In this document: one piece after another, positions 37,614 through 49,559 of the stretch
How the letters are laid out: each line of letters starts with the position of its first letter
Numbering within the stretch: the first letter of the stretch is position 1
Origin: Rhodothermaceae bacterium
GTDB taxonomy: Bacteria > Bacteroidota > Rhodothermia > Rhodothermales > Bin80
Length of the DNA: 64,000 nt
Assembly (NCBI GenBank): GCA_009841335.1
Contig: VXLY01000071.1
Span: 1 to 64,000, forward strand
Direction of reading: 5' to 3'
The notes under the pieces: model-generated
What the model saw: the letters and a program-made list of their open reading frames with translations, nothing else
Told to the model about the DNA's origin: nothing
The model's database searches: none
Position numbers and translations under genes: made by a program

Positions 37614-38978
37614 ATGCGAATGCTTATTGAATCAATCTCGGGGGTCAGAGGAATTTACGGCGCTGGTTTGGATGCTCTCGTGCTCGTACGCTATAGTCTG
37701 GCCTTCGGCCAATTTTGCCTGAACCAGTCCAACGACCTTCCTCGGCGCGTTGTTGTGGGCCGGGATGCTCGTGTTTCCGGGGAGGTGTGCATGCAACTTG
37801 TCGCATCCACGCTGCGCAGCCTCGGAATTGAAGTTATAGATGCAGGACTTGCTCCGACGCCGACCGTTGCTATGGCGGTTCTGTTCGAAAAAGCTAGAGG
37901 GGGAATTGTACTAAGTGCCTCACACAATCCAGAAGAGTGGAATGCACTTAAGCTGCTAAATCATAAGAGTGAATTTTTATCGCCGAAGGAGGGAGCTGCT
38001 GTAATGAATATGGCAAGACATCCAGAGCCCCCAATGCACCAAGATGTTGTCCCCGGCGCTGCAAGAGCCGGGGAATATCTAGACCGGCATGTTGATGCGA
38101 TCCTGGATCTGCCCTACTGTCAACCGGATGCGATTACTTCCATGGGGTATACGGTCGTGGTTGATGGCATCAACTCCGTGGGTGCTCTAGCTATACCGCG
38201 TCTACTCGAGCGTTTGGGGGTCGGCAACATTAAGTTGATCAATGGTGACGTAACGGGCCGGTTTGCTCATCCTGCTGAGCCTTTACCAGAGCACCTTCAC
38301 GGCACAATGGAGTATGTGCGCGAAACGGGCGCCGACCTGGGCCTGGTTGTTGATCCAGATGCCGACCGATTGGCGCTGATTGACGATCGCGGGGACTATG
38401 TGAGCGAAGAACTGACCCAAGTCATAGCAGCCGATTTTTTATGGCGCAGGCGCAGTGGGCCATATGTAACCAACCTGTCTTCCTCCCGAGCGATTGATGA
38501 TGTTGCCGCTCGGTACGGAATGCCGGTTTATAGGTCAGCGGTTGGAGAGATCAATGTGGTCAAGATGATGCAGCAACACGATGCTATCCTTGGCGGAGAA
38601 GGTAATGGCGGCGTGATCCTACCCGAGCTTCACTACGGTCGGGATGCGCTCATAGGAGCGGCTATGGTGCTCCAGCATCTGACTGAACTCGGCATCCCGC
38701 TCTCGGAGTACAGGCGCTCGTTACCGCAGTATGTGATTTCCAAGAATAAAGTCCAAGTCGCACATCCTGACGATGCGCTCGCACGCTTTGCTGCGATGCA
38801 TGGAGATAAGGAGATCTCCACAGTAGATGGTGTAAAGATCAGCTTACCGGAGGGCTGGGTGCACGCTCGCAAGTCAAACACCGAGCCGATCGTACGTATT
38901 TATGCGGAAGCGTCCAGCGAGCGTGAAGCTCATATTCTCGCGCGCCAGTACATGGACGACATACGCTCCGACAAGTGA
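37614..38978 (+). CDS. Phosphoglucosamine mutase/phosphomannomutase family protein; start placed at MRMLIESISG
   Basis: SISGVRGIYGAGL; GGIVLSASHNPEEWNALK (phosphoserine loop); DPDADRLALID; GEGNGGVILPE. Confidence 0.9.
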   Translation: MRMLIESISGVRGIYGAGLDALVLVRYSLAFGQFCLNQSNDLPRRVVVGRDARVSGEVCMQLVASTLRSLGIEVIDAGLAPTPTVAMAVLFEKARGGIVLSASHNPEEWNALKLLNHKSEFLSPKEGAAVMNMARHPEPPMHQDVVPGAARAGEYLDRHVDAILDLPYCQPDAITSMGYTVVVDGINSVGALAIPRLLERLGVGNIKLINGDVTGRFAHPAEPLPEHLHGTMEYVRETGADLGLVVDPDADRLALIDDRGDYVSEELTQVIAADFLWRRRSGPYVTNLSSSRAIDDVAARYGMPVYRSAVGEINVVKMMQQHDAILGGEGNGGVILPELHYGRDALIGAAMVLQHLTELGIPLSEYRRSLPQYVISKNKVQVAHPDDALARFAAMHGDKEISTVDGVKISLPEGWVHARKSNTEPIVRIYAEASSEREAHILARQYMDDIRSDK

Positions 38979-38985
38979 GGGGCCA

Positions 38986-39009
38986 GGGGGATCGATTGAA
39001 CGATCCCCC
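38986..39009. terminator. Hairpin between convergent phosphohexomutase and groEL genes
   Basis: GGGGGATCG-attgaa-CGATCCCCC perfect 9-bp stem. Confidence 0.55.
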
Positions 39010-39019
39010 CAGGGAAGGC

Positions 39020-40717
<1,698 letters not shown>

Positions 40718-41011
40718 TTACTGAATGATGCCGAGAATATCACTCTCGCGCATAATCATGTACTCGGTGTCGTCGAGTGTGACCTCGGTTCCTGAGTACT
40801 TGCCGTACAGAACGGTATCGCCAGGCTTGACCGTCATGGCGATTTTGTTTCCGTTCTCGACACGACCGGGGCCAACAGCCAGAACAACCCCCCGCTGGGG
40901 TTTTTCTTTGGCTGTGTCCGGGATGTAGAGGCCGCTCGCAGTTTGCTCTTCAGCATCCTGTGACTGCACGACCACGCGATCGCTAAGGGGTTGGATTTTC
41001 ATGATTTGCAA
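40718..41011 (-). CDS. groES: Co-chaperonin GroES
   Basis: [44 protein letters not shown]. Confidence 0.96.
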   Translation of the reverse strand: MQIMKIQPLSDRVVVQSQDAEEQTASGLYIPDTAKEKPQRGVVLAVGPGRVENGNKIAMTVKPGDTVLYGKYSGTEVTLDDTEYMIMRESDILGIIQ

Positions 41012-41052
41012 TAGGTTAAGTGATGGTTAGACCTTAAAGGTTTTCGCAGTTG

Positions 41053-41079
41053 TTAGCACTCTGCCTTGGCGGGTGCTAA
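41053..41079 (-). promoter_or_regulatory. CIRCE operator (HrcA site) upstream of groES-groEL
   Basis: TTAGCACTC-N9-GGGTGCTAA, one mismatch from the canonical TTAGCACTC-N9-GAGTGCTAA. Confidence 0.92.
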
Positions 41080-41400
41080 CAAAAATGCAGCGTATTTGTT
41101 CTGCGAAGTACACCTTCTTCCGGCATTCGGCGAGGCGTCCCGCGCATTCAATTGGCGGACTCCGCAAATGATGTGCCATATTGAGGTGTGCCAAAAATAG
41201 CAGTCAGGGGGTGCCAACATGTCAGACGGACATACAGAAATGGCAATTCGAGGAATCAGATACTTTCGTACCCACGGGGAACCTCTTAAGAGGGATCTGG
41301 AGTTCCAACCGATGCAGGTCGTATACGACTCCTCGCATTAGACTCGGGCAATCAAGCGCAAATCTTTGAGACTGGCTGCACAGAGATTGGCCGCAAATAA

Positions 41401-41880
41401 GTGGTTACAAATTATCACAAGATGACGCAAGTTCTCCGTATTAGCTGGACTGGTTGGTGTGGCTCCATGCTGCTCATGGGGATATTGGCGGTACTTGCCA
41501 GTTTGCCTCCGTGGGTTGGAGAGCCGGTGCGAATAGCGTTAATGTATGGATTTGATCCTCTTTGTCATCAGATAGCCGAACGGTCACCTCATGTCCATGG
41601 GGTACAACTGGCCGTGTGTCACCGTTGCTACGGCATACTGATTGGTTTAGCAATTGGACCGATTGCGGCATTGATTATGCGGGGACGGGGCCAACGATAT
41701 GCTTCCCTTCTTATCGTTGCATCCCTTGTACCTTTGGCTTTGGATTGGGGACTGGGAATTGTGGGCATTTGGGCAAACACTGCCGAAAGCAGGCTCATTA
41801 CAGGTGCGATTTTTGGCATGGCTGCAGGTATCCTGGTTGCCAGAGCTATGGCATGGTACAGGCCCTCAGCACCGCTCTGA
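41401..41880 (+). CDS. DUF2085-type membrane protein
   Basis: DPLCHQIAERSPHVHGVQLAVCHRCYGILIGLAIG; several TM segments. Confidence 0.75.
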   Translation: MVTNYHKMTQVLRISWTGWCGSMLLMGILAVLASLPPWVGEPVRIALMYGFDPLCHQIAERSPHVHGVQLAVCHRCYGILIGLAIGPIAALIMRGRGQRYASLLIVASLVPLALDWGLGIVGIWANTAESRLITGAIFGMAAGILVARAMAWYRPSAPL

Positions 41881-42144
41881 TTAATCCATTGGATTGAGTT
41901 GTATCCTGCCGGTATTGTTTCAGCACACTCACCGGGTGAGCTGTTTATGTAATTGGCGGTCTGTTTTCGCCTAATAATCCAGTTGACCTCAGAGTCAGCA
42001 ATGAGTCCCGACTGATAAATTGGTAACAACTAACCGTTATCAATATCATCCCGGCGTTTGTTATCTTGCAATTGCCTGAAATGCTCTGGAATTGATGTTC
42101 AGGTAGTGTTCGTGAAGTACAACCATAATTAAACAGAACTCCTG

Positions 42145-42675
42145 ATGCCTTCAAAAATCCAATCCGTCCTTGTTGGTGGACTTATTGCTGCTGTCATCGG
42201 TACCGTTGTTTCGGTCGCACAGCATTTTTCCGGTGCTGGCGATCCAGCGAATCAAAACCCGGTCCTAGGCATGATATTTGGCCTGCTGGGCTGCGTGGTG
42301 ATGCTCACCAGTGGTGTGATAGCTGTTTGGCATTACACTTCAGAAAATGAGCTTACTCTCAGGCCGGGCCAAGGTGTAGGAATCGGTGCGTTGGCCGGGT
42401 TGATCTACGCTGCAGCTGCTTTGGTTCTGGCATGGTTATTGGTCCTGCTCAATGTCTTGCCATCCCCCGAAGAAACGATGGAGATAATACGGGATTCGGG
42501 TGCATTCGATGCGCCGGGGGCTGAACAGGGAGCAGTATTTGCCGAGATTATGATAACTTGGGGATGGGCAGCTATTGCTCTGATAGGTGGGGTCATAATG
42601 GGGTTGGTGGGCGGAGCGATCGGTGCTGCCTTATTTAAGCACGGTCCGGATCCTGAGTCGGAACTCTTGGGCTAA
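42145..42675 (+). CDS. Hypothetical integral membrane protein (DUF4199-like layout)
   Basis: Four to five hydrophobic segments, e.g. VLVGGLIAAVIGTVVSVAQ, GALAGLIYAAAALVLAWLLVLLNVL. Confidence 0.55.
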   Translation: MPSKIQSVLVGGLIAAVIGTVVSVAQHFSGAGDPANQNPVLGMIFGLLGCVVMLTSGVIAVWHYTSENELTLRPGQGVGIGALAGLIYAAAALVLAWLLVLLNVLPSPEETMEIIRDSGAFDAPGAEQGAVFAEIMITWGWAAIALIGGVIMGLVGGAIGAALFKHGPDPESELLG

Positions 42676-43093
42676 CGCGGAATCAACCTGGGGTTTGTCG
42701 TTGCGTTGCCAGTGGATGAGCAATATACGTCCGCAGAATTCGCATCTTTTTCATTCCCAAGGTTGAGCCCGTGATTTGATCATCGGAAGTTCCTTGTTCG
42801 TATCGGTTTTGATGCTCGTCGGTCGGCAGTTTAGTGCTGAATATTTCCTAGCTGATGTGATGGTCTACTGTTCCGATCCAGGCGGTGAAGGATTGACTGA
42901 CACGGACTTTCGTTTTTCCTTCCCGGTCAATTCATGGAGAAGGTGCTCACAGGGTGCTGGGAAAAGGTCGTAAACTTAGTGGAAGTATCCGTTCGCAGCG
43001 CGAATGATTGATCTACGATCTAAAGGAGACTAGGCTTTGAGACACGCCTCCAGCCAAGTGATTAATGGAATAGAGATTGGGTAGCCTTGGAGG

Positions 43094-46000
43094 ATGATCC
43101 CGGAGAAAACGGTAAATCAGGAAGAGCGTGGTCAGGTTCCGCGAGGATGGACCGAGGCAATTGCGTATCTCAAGGAGCAACTCATTGACATCAGCAAGCG
43201 GAACCGTCTCATCAACTCACCCCTAGGAAAAAAGCGGGGAAAACATTTGGATATTGTTGACGAGCGATCCGATGAAATCTTTAAGCTCTTGGTGCATCAA
43301 GGCAAGAAGATGCAATTCGGACATGCTGAGGACGGATATGAGGCACCGGAAGAAATGCCGGGTATTTTTGTGCCGGATCCAGATCCTCCGGATGTGCGTC
43401 ATACGGACCTCAAACTGCAGACCCGCCTAACAAAGGACGCATTGCATAAACGGTTATTGCAGCTATATCGTGATTCGAACAGTGCTGTAGAGGAACAGGG
43501 ATCCAATCCACTTTACCTAGCACTAGGTTTTGTTCGCTGGTTTGAAAGCACTTCTTCCGAATTAGAGCGATTCGCGCCGCTGGTCCTATTGCCTGTTGAG
43601 CTTCAGCGCGAGGGGGTGCGGGCGAATTTCAGAATTTTTATGCGGGACCAGGATCTGGAACCGAATCACTCATTTGATGCCCTCCTCAAAAGCGATTATG
43701 ATCATAAGCTTCCGGACTGGCCGGAAGGCGAGGACTGGTTTCCCTCCAGATACTTCAGACAGGTGAACGAGGCGATTGGCGCTCAGGAGCGCTGGGTAGT
43801 TTGGGCGGATGCCATGCAATTGGGATTCTATTCTTCCGGCAAGTTTCTTATGTCGAGAGATCTGGATAAGGCAGAACCTACTGCACTAATGCTGCAGTTG
43901 TTGTGTGGGGACTCTCGCGGTGAGCCACCGTCGTTTGATCCCGAAGAGAATCTGGATAAGCGGTTCGTTAATCCAAGAGACCTCGGACACGTCATGGAGG
44001 CTGATGCATCGCAGACCCGGGTGATTGCCGCTGCACGCAAAGGGAACAGCATGGTTGTACAGGGTCCGCCCGGAACGGGCAAGTCGCAGACCATCGCTAA
44101 CATTATTGCCGTAGCAGTTCGTGAGGGGCAGAAGGTATTGTTTGTGGCCGAAAAACGAGCGGCACTGGATGTCGTACATAGTCGACTGGAATCGTGCGGG
44201 CTGGGTCCATTGTGCCTGGAAATGCATTCAACCAAAGCCAGAAAGAAGGCGGTATACGAAGAACTCCGCATAACTTTGGAGTTGGGAGCTCCGCGAATAG
44301 GGGACAACTCCGAATACCAACGCTTGCAGGACGTCAGGGACCGTTTGAATGAGTTGTCGGACCAACTCCATATGGTTGATGAGGTCAGCGGGGAAACGCC
44401 GTTCAGTGTCATGGGTCGGTTGGCTAAACTGACCGGGGAAAGGCTGCCAAGGCCGGATTTTCAGGTCCAAGTAACCGCCAGTTGGGGGCTGGAAGAATCT
44501 GATGCAGTACGAAAGGAGGTAAAAAAACTCACTGATTTTACGGAGGAGTACGGACCAGAGGGTGTGCACATCTGGAGGGGAGCTAACCGGCGTATGACTC
44601 CAATGGACCGCAGTCGGCTTCATGGTAAGCTTGCAGGGTTGTATGTGGCACTTGATGCATTAAGGACCTGTCTATATAAGGCCTGCGAGACCCTCAGTAT
44701 TGATGAGCAGGGAGGGCTTGGGCAGGTCGACAGGGTGTCGAATCTGCTGCGGTCCATGTCGACCAAGCCCGCTGATGTGAACCGTTTAGTACAGGTGGAT
44801 GCTGTGCTGGAGCATATTATGAGGCTGCGCAAGCTTTTTGAGGACATCAAAACAGAGCAGAAGACAAGGGGGCGATTGAGAAGATTTGTGAGAGAGAACG
44901 CTTTTGGCGAGGATTGGGATGCAACCCACGCCGAGATTGCCCGGCGGGGGAATTCTATCGTACGGTTTCTCTTCGGTGGCTATCGCGCTGCAGTCAGAAA
45001 ACTTGATGCAGCGGTCATATCATCTTCTCCACCCAAGACCAGGGATGAGAGATTGGGGTTGCTGGGCGACCTTATCGGTCACCAGTTGCGGGTGAAAGAA
45101 ATTGAAGAGCAGCGAGCATTGGGGGAGCGGGTACCGTGGATACTATGGCGTGGTCTGAAGACGGATCTGGCGGGGATAGTTGAGTCGGTGCAGTGGATTG
45201 ACAACCATGCCAGAATGCTTGGTTCAACGGATGCACTGATAAGGCAGATTGATCAATGGCCGGAAACGGTGAACCCAGACGAACTTGCCAAAGAGCTAGG
45301 TAACTGTGTTGATGTGTTCAAGGAAAGATGGGATGAGGTGGTCGAAATGTGTGGATTGGATTTAAAGTTGGCATTTTCTGTGGACTCAATTGACAGCGTG
45401 CCGTTTCCCAGAATCGCAGATCGTGTATCAGACTGGCACGCCGATACAGAAGGTCAATATACATGGCTGCAGTTGTATGATGCGTCCGAGAAGGTCAGTA
45501 AGAGAGGGTTGGATGACATTCGCGTAAGATTAGCTAACGGGCGATTGATGCCTGAGCATGCATGTGACACCTATGACTATATCCGTGCAGAGGCAGTGTG
45601 GAATAATTTTATCCAGACGAATCCTGACCTGGGCAGAATCAATGGACGCGACCGATCCAGACTGGTTGAAGAATTCAGGGAGCTAGACAGTGCCTTACTA
45701 GACCTCAGCTCTCATGAGGTCATGTCCGCACACTATGCCTCAATTCCACGAGGTACCAGAGGATACATGGGGCTACTGCATGGCGAAGTGCGCAAAAAGA
45801 CCCGTCATATGCCGTTGCGTAAGCTCCTGAAAAAGGCGGGCGAAACTGTCCAGGCAGTCAAACCGGTCTTCCTGATGAGCCCCTTATCGGTTGCCCAATA
45901 CCTGGATCCAGATGCACTGAAGTTTGATCTCCTGCTCATCGACGAAGCAAGTCAGGTGCGTCCTGCGGATGCTATCGGTTCAGTGATGCGTGCAAAGCGG

Positions 46001-47803
46001 GCAATTGTAGTTGGAGATCAAAAACAATTGCCGCCTACATCGTTCTTTGATAAACTGGTCAGTATTGACGAGGAGGATGAATCGGACGAAGTAGAGGACA
46101 TAATTGCGCGACAGATAAAGGATATGGAAAGCATCCTCACGCTTTGCGAGGCGCGAGATATGCCTAGCTATATGCTGAAGTGGCACTACCGGTCACAGCA
46201 TGAATCGCTTATCGCGGTTTCGAATCAGGAGTTCTATGAGAATAAGCTTATCTGCCCGCCCAGTCCAATTCTCCGGGGAGATTCAGGTCTGACCTTTGAG
46301 TTCGTGGACGGCGTCTATCGTCGCGGAAGAGGCAGGAGTAACAATCCCAAGGAAGCCAGAGCGGTTATGCTTGCCGTGCTTGATCATGCGAGGAAGCGGC
46401 CGCAAGAAACGCTCGGCGTAGTGGCTATGAGTCAGTCACAGCAGGCCACGATCCAGAATGAAGCAGAACGAATGCGCGCCGAGCATCCAGAGCTCAATGC
46501 TTTCTGCAATGAGTCCAAAGAAATACCATTTTTTGTTAAGAACTTGGAAACAGTACAGGGTGACGAGCGAGATGTGATCTTCATCTCGATCGGATACGGA
46601 AAAATCAAAGATGGGCGGTTCTTCCAGAATTTTGGCCCGGTTTCGCGCAAAGGCGGAGAACGTCGGCTTAACGTGTTGTTCACAAGGGCAAAGAAGCGTT
46701 GCAAAGTATTTTCATCGATCCGTGACACGGATATTCAGAACGAAAAGACCAACAACCGAGGTCCGCGTCTACTCAGGTCCTTCCTCAAGTACGCGGAAAC
46801 CGGTGAAATGGACATCCCAATAATTACTGGACGAGGGCCAGACAGTCCATTTGAGGAAGCGGTTGGCCATGCAATCGCCCAATATGGGTACACGGTTGAA
46901 TATCAGGTTGGGTCGGGCGGATTTCGGATTGATCTAGCTGTAAGAGATCCAAATGGCGGGAGTGGTTATGTTCTGGCTATTGAATGTGATGGAGCACGCT
47001 ACCATTCATCGGCGTGGGCACGGGAGCGGGATCGGATGCGTCAGGCTTTGCTTGAAGCCAAAGGCTGGAATTTTCATCGCATATGGAGTACAGACTGGTT
47101 CAATAATCCAGAGGCCGAAACCGCTAGGGCGGTAGATGCCATTCGGCGGGCACGCGCTGAGAGCGAAGCAAAAAAAAGCACGCCGCCGAGGCGCTCACGA
47201 GTGATGAGAGGGCCGCCGATTGAACAACAGACGGAGTTGACGGGTGTGAGCTATAGAGAGTTTAAACAACGGATAGAATACACGGAAACGGACCTTCACG
47301 AGGTTCCAGCGTATTTGATTGCAGAACTTGTTGAGAATATTGTTGAGGTTGAAGGTCCCGTTCATGAAGAAGTTGTTGTTTACAGGCTCAGAGAGTTGTG
47401 GGGATATGGACGTGCAGGGAAGCGAATCCGGGATGCTGTCAAAGAGGCTGTTGCGTATGCAGTAAATAGAAGAACCGTTGAGCGGTGTAGCTCGGAAGAG
47501 GTATTTCTAAAAAAACCCGGAGCTGCGGTACATGTGCGTGATCGCAGCAACCAGAAAAATCATCTAACCAGAAAACCGGAAATGATTGCGCCCCTAGAGT
47601 ACAGGGAAGCGATTTTGCGCTCTGTGAAGCGCAACATCGCGATTGATGACGAAGAATGTGGGGTTGATGTGGCCCGTATGTTTGGGTTTAAGGGAACTAG
47701 CCGCAGCATTAAAGGACTGGTTTCTGAGCAGATAGCTGCTCTGGTAAGTGATGGGCAGTTGGCCCGTCAACCTGATGGTACGGTACGAATCGGTGCGCGT
47801 TAG
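43094..47803 (+). CDS. DUF4011-type superfamily 1 helicase with C-terminal Vsr/MTES_1575-like nuclease and DUF3320-like tail
   Basis: VVQGPPGTGKSQTIANII (Walker A); LLLIDEASQVRPADAI; GDQKQLPPTSFF; HYRSQHESLI; NVLFTRAKKRCKVF; nuclease FEEAVGHAI...FRIDLAV...LAIECDGARYHSS. Confidence 0.85.
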   Translation: MIPEKTVNQEERGQVPRGWTEAIAYLKEQLIDISKRNRLINSPLGKKRGKHLDIVDERSDEIFKLLVHQGKKMQFGHAEDGYEAPEEMPGIFVPDPDPPDVRHTDLKLQTRLTKDALHKRLLQLYRDSNSAVEEQGSNPLYLALGFVRWFESTSSELERFAPLVLLPVELQREGVRANFRIFMRDQDLEPNHSFDALLKSDYDHKLPDWPEGEDWFPSRYFRQVNEAIGAQERWVVWADAMQLGFYSSGKFLMSRDLDKAEPTALMLQLLCGDSRGEPPSFDPEENLDKRFVNPRDLGHVMEADASQTRVIAAARKGNSMVVQGPPGTGKSQTIANIIAVAVREGQKVLFVAEKRAALDVVHSRLESCGLGPLCLEMHSTKARKKAVYEELRITLELGAPRIGDNSEYQRLQDVRDRLNELSDQLHMVDEVSGETPFSVMGRLAKLTGERLPRPDFQVQVTASWGLEESDAVRKEVKKLTDFTEEYGPEGVHIWRGANRRMTPMDRSRLHGKLAGLYVALDALRTCLYKACETLSIDEQGGLGQVDRVSNLLRSMSTKPADVNRLVQVDAVLEHIMRLRKLFEDIKTEQKTRGRLRRFVRENAFGEDWDATHAEIARRGNSIVRFLFGGYRAAVRKLDAAVISSSPPKTRDERLGLLGDLIGHQLRVKEIEEQRALGERVPWILWRGLKTDLAGIVESVQWIDNHARMLGSTDALIRQIDQWPETVNPDELAKELGNCVDVFKERWDEVVEMCGLDLKLAFSVDSIDSVPFPRIADRVSDWHADTEGQYTWLQLYDASEKVSKRGLDDIRVRLANGRLMPEHACDTYDYIRAEAVWNNFIQTNPDLGRINGRDRSRLVEEFRELDSALLDLSSHEVMSAHYASIPRGTRGYMGLLHGEVRKKTRHMPLRKLLKKAGETVQAVKPVFLMSPLSVAQYLDPDALKFDLLLIDEASQVRPADAIGSVMRAKRAIVVGDQKQLPPTSFFDKLVSIDEEDESDEVEDIIARQIKDMESILTLCEARDMPSYMLKWHYRSQHESLIAVSNQEFYENKLICPPSPILRGDSGLTFEFVDGVYRRGRGRSNNPKEARAVMLAVLDHARKRPQETLGVVAMSQSQQATIQNEAERMRAEHPELNAFCNESKEIPFFVKNLETVQGDERDVIFISIGYGKIKDGRFFQNFGPVSRKGGERRLNVLFTRAKKRCKVFSSIRDTDIQNEKTNNRGPRLLRSFLKYAETGEMDIPIITGRGPDSPFEEAVGHAIAQYGYTVEYQVGSGGFRIDLAVRDPNGGSGYVLAIECDGARYHSSAWARERDRMRQALLEAKGWNFHRIWSTDWFNNPEAETARAVDAIRRARAESEAKKSTPPRRSRVMRGPPIEQQTELTGVSYREFKQRIEYTETDLHEVPAYLIAELVENIVEVEGPVHEEVVVYRLRELWGYGRAGKRIRDAVKEAVAYAVNRRTVERCSSEEVFLKKPGAAVHVRDRSNQKNHLTRKPEMIAPLEYREAILRSVKRNIAIDDEECGVDVARMFGFKGTSRSIKGLVSEQIAALVSDGQLARQPDGTVRIGAR

Positions 47804-47837
47804 CACCTCAGATCGGAATTATTTTTGCCGCCTCCAG

Positions 47838-49235
47838 ATGTACTTCAATTCACAAATCATTACGACCCTTCTTGGCCTGTGTGTTTTTTGTAGTTCGGGA
47901 GAAATACCGATCGCGGAAAACCGGAGCGAGCCAGAGAAGCCCAATATCGTCTTTTTCTACATTGATGATCTGGGGTGGGCGGATGTTGGATTCAATGGCA
48001 GTACGTACTACGAAACTCCAAACATAGATCGGCTTGCGAGTCAGGGGATCGTTTTCTCGCAAGCCTACGCAAATGCCCCCAATTGTGCCCCGAGTAGGGC
48101 TTCAGTGATGACCGGGCAGTACACACCGCGACACAAGATTTACACAGTGGGAACCTCCAGTCGGGGTAAGGAAGAGAACCGCCGCATGGTTCCTGTTCCG
48201 AACACGGAAACCCTGCCACTCCATTACACGACGCTGGCTGAGGCACTCGGCGATGCAGGATATACCACCGGCCACTTCGGAAAATGGCATCTGGGAGACA
48301 CGGGATTTCATCCTGAAGACCAGGGTTTTGATGTGAATATTGGTGGATATAGAAGCGGATCACCGCGTGGAGGTTACTTTCCACCTTACAATAATCCCAA
48401 ACTTATTGATGGTCCCGACGGTGAATACTTGACAGATCGCCTCACAGACGAGGCCATCACATTCATTGATCAGAATAGAGAAGGACCATTCTTCCTGTAT
48501 TTGTCTCACTATGCGGTGCACACTCCAATACAGGCACAGGCAGACCTTGAAGCAAAATATGCGGGCAAGGCACCTGAAGGAGGGCAAAACAATCCTACAT
48601 ATGCTGCTATGATCGAAAGTGTTGATCGCAGTGTGGGAAGCGTGCTAGGGCGGATTACCACCTTAGGGTTGACGGACAACACGGTAGTTGTTTTCTATTC
48701 TGATAATGGTGGAGCTGTCCAGGCTACGTCTAATCTGCCGCTCAGGGGCTACAAGGGAATGTTGTTTGAGGGGGGTATTCGCGTCCCGTTGGCGGTTAAA
48801 TGGCCAGTAAGGATCACACCAGGCCGCGTAGACAATACTCCTGTGATTGGAATTGATTTTTACCCTACTCTCCTGGAGATCGCAGGCGCCGGGCACCCGA
48901 CGCACAGTATAGACGGAGTAAGCCTCGTTCCGATTCTTACCGGGAGCGGCGAGCTGACTGAGCGAAATCTCTACTGGCATTTTCCGGCATACCTTGAAGC
49001 GTCAAGAAGAATCCCCGGGCCGTGGCGTACTACACCGGCAGGGGCGGTACGCAGCGGAGATTACAAGCTGATCGAATTCTTTGAGGATGGATTGTTGGAG
49101 CTCTACGACTTACGCAAAGACCCCGGAGAGTCCATGAATCTGGTAGATCAGCTACCGGAACAGGCAGAACTTTTGCATGGAAGCCTCAGGAGCTGGCGCG
49201 AAAAGATCGGAGCCGACATGCCAATATTGAAGTAA
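47838..49235 (+). CDS. Arylsulfatase-type sulfatase (Cys-type); start placed at MYFNSQIITTLL
   Basis: NIVFFYIDDLGWADVGFNGS; NAPNCAPSRASVMTGQYTPRH (C-x-P-S-R); GHFGKWHLGD. Confidence 0.92.
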   Translation: MYFNSQIITTLLGLCVFCSSGEIPIAENRSEPEKPNIVFFYIDDLGWADVGFNGSTYYETPNIDRLASQGIVFSQAYANAPNCAPSRASVMTGQYTPRHKIYTVGTSSRGKEENRRMVPVPNTETLPLHYTTLAEALGDAGYTTGHFGKWHLGDTGFHPEDQGFDVNIGGYRSGSPRGGYFPPYNNPKLIDGPDGEYLTDRLTDEAITFIDQNREGPFFLYLSHYAVHTPIQAQADLEAKYAGKAPEGGQNNPTYAAMIESVDRSVGSVLGRITTLGLTDNTVVVFYSDNGGAVQATSNLPLRGYKGMLFEGGIRVPLAVKWPVRITPGRVDNTPVIGIDFYPTLLEIAGAGHPTHSIDGVSLVPILTGSGELTERNLYWHFPAYLEASRRIPGPWRTTPAGAVRSGDYKLIEFFEDGLLELYDLRKDPGESMNLVDQLPEQAELLHGSLRSWREKIGADMPILK

Positions 49236-49371
49236 TGGCCAAACTTCTCGACGTCACACTAGACTAGGGGGCGCGTCTTGGCGGATTTAATAGTTCGCCG
49301 ACTACACACAGTTCGGAAGCAAAAATTGCGACACCGTGATGTACAAACAGTGTGAAAGGTGAAATGCTGGA

Positions 49372-49399
49372 GCCCTATGCCGTGAATGTGGCATAGGGC
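49372..49399. repeat. Perfect 10-bp hairpin between convergent genes
   Basis: GCCCTATGCC-gtgaatgt-GGCATAGGGC; no adjacent T-tract on either strand. Confidence 0.7.
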
Positions 49400-49559
49400 G
49401 TCAATAACACCGTCTCGGCGGCCTCAGGCGGTCCCCTGGCCCATCAGAAGGGCTGAGTTGTTTCTAACAGCATACAAAGAGACGGCATCCTGCTTGGGTT
49501 GTACGCTTGCATTATGGTCATAGCCCGACAAGACGAAGTACACGACTAATTGCCATTGC

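Noticed and set aside
43828-44412. 194-aa minus-strand ORF inside the helicase gene
   Set aside because: Antisense shadow ORF fully within a strongly supported coding region; same applies to most other antisense ORFs in the track.
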